NCBI GenBank assembly: GCA_027623815.1
Contig: JAQBUV010000106.1
Coordinates: forward strand, 1 to 7,141
Length of the DNA stretch: 7,141 nucleotides
Source of the DNA: Casp-Chloro-G3 sp002816715
Lineage (GTDB): Bacteria; Chloroflexota; Dehalococcoidia; Lucifugimonadales; UBA3495
Direction: 5' to 3'
The position numbers were made by a program, and so were the translations under genes. Of this stretch, positions 5,256-7,141 are shown piece by piece (positions within the stretch are counted from its first letter, which is position 1; each line of letters opens with the position of its first letter). The notes under the pieces are model-generated. The model did no database searches. It worked only from the letters and a program-made list of their open reading frames with translations, and was not told the DNA's origin.

Positions 5256-6374
5256 ATGAAATTTGGACTGTTTAGTACCTGGAATGCGGTATACGCTGGT
5301 GACAAGGTTCCTTGGGACCCTAATTACAGTGGAGGAAAGCTCCTCGAGGAGGAAGCTTACGACGCCAACTTCAGAGAGATTGATGCGATCGAGTCCGGGG
5401 GTTGGGACTACCTTTGGCTGGGGGGAGGCCACTTTTCCACCCAGGGGAGTATGGACCCCCAATGTCTCATGTTGGCCGGTATCATCGCCGAACGCACTAA
5501 AAATATCAAGATCGGCACGTCCATCCACCGCCCGTTGATGAAGCTACCCGGGGAGGAATTAAGGCCAACTGCTCTGCCCCATGAAAGGTACGCGTTTGAC
5601 AACCTGATGCTAGATGATCCCTTCCAGACCGCAGAGCAGGTCTCCATAGTAGACCAGGTCAGCAAGGGCCGGTTCCTTTACGGGGCCGGAGCACGTTCTC
5701 GAGGATCTGACGAGCGTCGGGAATACTTCTTCGAGTTCCTAGAGGTCATGAAACAACTCTGGACGGAGGAGTGCTTCTCCGGGTTCGAAGGGAAATACTA
5801 CAACTACCCCGCATTCTACGAATCTTACATGGGCATCCCCAAGCCCTACCAGAAGCCTTATCCTCCCATGTTGTTGCCCGTGGATAGCCAGGCGAGCTTC
5901 GTGCCCATGGGTGAGAAGGGCTACCGAATCGCTGTTGGAGCAGGAAGCTCCCCCCACAACCTGCGGGGGCACTCGGTTCTAAGGGACGACATTAAAGATT
6001 ACCGGAAGGCCTGGCAGGACGCAGGGCACCCCGGAGACCCGACTACCGTGGTCCGCGTGCCCACTTTGGTAGCCGATACAAAGGCGGAGGTCACGCGCCG
6101 CAGTGAAGACTTGATGAATCTGGCCCGGCGGTACTACGCCGGAAGGACGGGCATCGGAAGCACCGACGCTGGATCCGCCAGCCCCGATACGACCGAGGAA
6201 GTCAACATGTTCGGGACGCCGGAAGAAATCATCGAGAGAATTCATGAGTTCCGGGAAGCCTTTAGCACCGACGAGATAATGTTCGAGTGCAACTGGACGT
6301 CATCCGTGCCTCGCGAAGTCGTGATGGAAAGCATTCGGTGCATCAGTGAAAAGGTGATTCCCGCGTTCAAATAG
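5256..6374 (+). CDS. LLM-class (luciferase-like) flavin-dependent oxidoreductase
   Basis: This 372-residue TIM-barrel protein is of the bacterial luciferase-like monooxygenase family, of typical length. Recognisable elements in order are MKFGLFSTW at the start, SGGWDYLWLGGGHFSTQG (47-64, where many relatives read EHHF), ERTKNIKIGTSI (79-90), the family hallmark DPFQTAEQVSIVDQVSKGRF (121-140) followed by LYGAGARSRGSDERREYF, PKPYQKPYPPMLLPVDS (195-211), and the C-terminal FGTPEEIIERIHEFRE (319-334). Such enzymes use FMNH2 with O2, or F420, to oxidise or hydroxylate organic substrates; cofactor and substrate are not readable here. AGGAGG (5243-5248) lies seven bases before the ATG and falls within a small ATAGG/CCTAT inverted repeat (5241-5254). 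Expansion of this family is known in SAR202 Chloroflexota. It ends 57 bases before a strong terminator and is probably monocistronic. Confidence 0.92.
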   Translation: MKFGLFSTWNAVYAGDKVPWDPNYSGGKLLEEEAYDANFREIDAIESGGWDYLWLGGGHFSTQGSMDPQCLMLAGIIAERTKNIKIGTSIHRPLMKLPGEELRPTALPHERYAFDNLMLDDPFQTAEQVSIVDQVSKGRFLYGAGARSRGSDERREYFFEFLEVMKQLWTEECFSGFEGKYYNYPAFYESYMGIPKPYQKPYPPMLLPVDSQASFVPMGEKGYRIAVGAGSSPHNLRGHSVLRDDIKDYRKAWQDAGHPGDPTTVVRVPTLVADTKAEVTRRSEDLMNLARRYYAGRTGIGSTDAGSASPDTTEEVNMFGTPEEIIERIHEFREAFSTDEIMFECNWTSSVPREVVMESIRCISEKVIPAFK

Positions 6375-6431
6375 CGGTCAAATCCCGGTAATTGAGACCA
6401 GGTTCCAAATTCTCTGAGTCTGGACTACAAG

Positions 6432-6465
6432 AAAAGCCCCCTAGGATGGCTCTAGGGGGCTTTTT
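6432..6465. terminator. Bidirectional rho-independent terminator
   Basis: GCCCCCTAG (6436-6444) pairs perfectly with CTAGGGGGC (6452-6460) around a 7-base loop. AAAA (6432-6435) on the left and TTTTT (6461-6465) on the right give a U tract in both directions. It terminates the monooxygenase transcript on the + strand and could stop - strand transcription arriving from the tRNA-like fragment and zinc-ribbon side. Confidence 0.95.
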
Positions 6466-6477
6466 CCTGCTTGAATC

Positions 6478-6540
6478 TGGCGGAGAAGGAGGGATTCGAA
6501 CCCACGGCACTCTCACGGGAATACGGTTCTGGAGTCCTAG
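6478..6540 (-). pseudogene. tRNA-Ser-like 3' fragment (degenerate, 5' half missing)
   Basis: Read on the - strand, the 3' end is a complete tRNA tail: CCA (6478-6480), discriminator G (6481), acceptor 3' strand CTTCTCC (6482-6488), and a T-arm GTGGG-TTCGAAT-CCCTC (6489-6505) with one T-T mismatch. Before it lies a long variable-arm-like segment, as in type II tRNAs (Ser/Leu), with imperfect pairing. An anticodon-like loop CTCCAGA (6528-6534) would read CCA, which does not fit Ser, with a mismatched stem. The matching 5' acceptor strand GGAGAAG and a D-arm are not found further along, so the gene is truncated and not functional. Acceptor and T-arm look like tRNA-Ser. It may be an attachment-site scar or a dispersed tRNA-like copy. 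Confidence 0.75.
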
Positions 6541-6578
6541 ATCCTCTGCATCGGACAGGATTGTAACGGTCTAATATG

Positions 6579-6628
6579 GGTCATTTCAACCAGGAATTAA
6601 CTCCTGATTCGCCTGGTTGAGGTCATTT
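6579..6628. repeat. Hairpin flanked by 8-bp direct repeats
   Basis: GGTCATTT at 6579-6586 recurs at 6621-6628. Between them TCAACCAGG (6586-6594) pairs with CCTGGTTGA (6612-6620), a perfect 9-bp stem. A competing inner stem, CAGGA (6591-6595) with TCCTG (6602-6606), is possible. There is no strong T run on either side, so it is not a standard terminator. The arrangement resembles a tiny insertion with target duplication, but at about 35 bases it could be chance. Confidence 0.6.
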
Positions 6629-6746
6629 TGGATTAGGGTGACGCACGTGGTCGCCCGGCAATAATTCGGCTAATGGACAAGCGCATTGGCGAAGGCCGCC
6701 CCTAAAATAAGTGGTAGGAGTATCCCGGGCAATTACCCGTACGTCC

Positions 6747-6941
6747 TCAACCGTCCATTGAAACGAAGTGACGACAGTGCCTACAGTAGATATCGATATC
6801 CTGGATCAGTTTCTGACAATTGGCACATTCTATATCGGCCACCAGTGCTTTTAGGCTTGCTCCACATTGACTGCAAAAAAACTCGTTGGATTCAGGTACG
6901 TCCTCGCCACAGTGAGGACAGAACGTAGAATTTGTGCTCAT
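6747..6941 (-). CDS. Small double zinc-ribbon protein
   Basis: The protein has 64 residues with eight Cys in four CxxC knuckles: Cys8/11 (FCPHCG), Cys23/26 (FCSQCG), Cys39/42 (CANC) and Cys53/56 (YCRHC). This is the double zinc-ribbon pattern, which should bind two Zn(II), one per pair of knuckles, and form two small rubredoxin-like folds. It has no membrane segment or extra domain; in many relatives this module is fused to a transmembrane or forkhead-associated part. The role is unknown; protein-protein or nucleic-acid contact is usual. A GAAGG stretch lies four bases before the ATG on the - strand. The + strand frame across the same bases is a shadow, because the regular Cys pattern marks the - strand as coding. 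Confidence 0.8.
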   Translation of the reverse strand: MSTNSTFCPHCGEDVPESNEFFCSQCGASLKALVADIECANCQKLIQDIDIYCRHCRHFVSMDG

Positions 6942-7141
6942 GACCTTCTCTTAGCATAAGGTTTTAGGCAATATTACCTCATGTACACCCGATTTTGCCA
7001 TCTATCCTACTCGGTCGGACGTGATCATCCCCAATGAGGAGCAGACTCATCCCCAGTTGTCAAGGGCGGAGAGAAAACGTACCATCGGGGCGGAGTAATT
7101 GTGTACCACCAGAGATGTTATGTGGGGTAGGGTTACACAGA
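6942..7141. other. Right-edge region upstream of the zinc-ribbon gene
   Basis: No gene is supported here. It should contain the zinc-ribbon promoter on the - strand; a near-palindrome GGCAATATTACC (6967-6978) lies about 26-37 bases before the start codon and could be a regulator site. TCATCCCCA is repeated at 7025 and 7047, and GGGCGGAG also recurs twice further right, without clear meaning. Confidence 0.35.

Noticed and set aside
5340..5351. Perfect 12-bp palindrome CTCCTCGAGGAG
   Set aside because: It lies within codons for LLEEE of the monooxygenase and is explained by Leu/Glu codons.
6392..6574. 60-codon + strand frame containing GGEGGIRTHGTLTG
   Set aside because: This peptide is the well-known artefact of translating the antisense of a tRNA-Ser 3' end. 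It runs through the terminator hairpin and the tRNA-like fragment.
6788..6799. GATATCGATATC palindrome
   Set aside because: It encodes DID in the zinc-ribbon protein; a repeat of Asp-Ile codons accounts for the symmetry.
6686..6928. 80-codon + strand frame opposite the zinc-ribbon gene
   Set aside because: The four regular CxxC knuckles on the - strand show which strand is coding; the + frame has no motif.
1..7141. CRISPR array, insertion sequence or toxin-antitoxin pair
   Set aside because: No regularly spaced repeats, no transposase or integrase coding, and the small genes do not form a recognisable toxin-antitoxin pair.

Overview
The window looks like chromosomal DNA from an uncultured bacterium with mid-range G+C. 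The most likely source is a member of the Chloroflexota near the Dehalococcoidia/SAR202 lineages. That placement is an inference. It rests on the combination of a short RdhA-like double-[4Fe-4S] protein without an export signal, a GMC flavoprotein, a luciferase-like flavin monooxygenase and small helix-turn-helix proteins. No rRNA or conserved housekeeping marker is present to confirm it.

Layout: positions 1-488 hold no confident gene, but contain a clear rho-independent terminator (239-266) for something off the left edge and a TTGACA-type promoter candidate. Positions 489-1772 encode the RdhA-like iron-sulfur protein, followed by two hairpins. Then come a small protein with an excisionase/MerR-like DNA-binding head and an unrecognised tail (1988-2392), an unrecognised acidic 88-residue protein (2564-2830) and a GMC oxidoreductase (2931-4478), all on the + strand. 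An XRE-type regulator (4875-4519) runs convergently towards the GMC gene. A 380-base region between the regulator and the flavin monooxygenase (5256-6374) carries palindromes and tandem repeats and acts as a divergent control region. The monooxygenase ends at a textbook bidirectional terminator. About a dozen bases later lies the 3' half of a degenerate tRNA-Ser-like gene on the - strand, then a hairpin between short direct repeats. Last is a 64-residue double zinc-ribbon protein on the - strand (6941-6747).

How the genes could work together: three redox enzymes with different cofactors sit within 6 kb (Fe-S with probable cobalamin, FAD, and FMN/F420), interleaved with two small DNA-binding proteins. 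This fits an accessory catabolic neighbourhood for recalcitrant or halogenated organic compounds. No substrate can be read from the sequence, and separate promoters and terminators suggest several transcription units rather than one operon. The most unusual local structure is the start of the 88-residue gene: two tiny upstream reading frames are chained to it through successive ATGA stop/start overlaps, one of them created by a 14-base tandem duplication.
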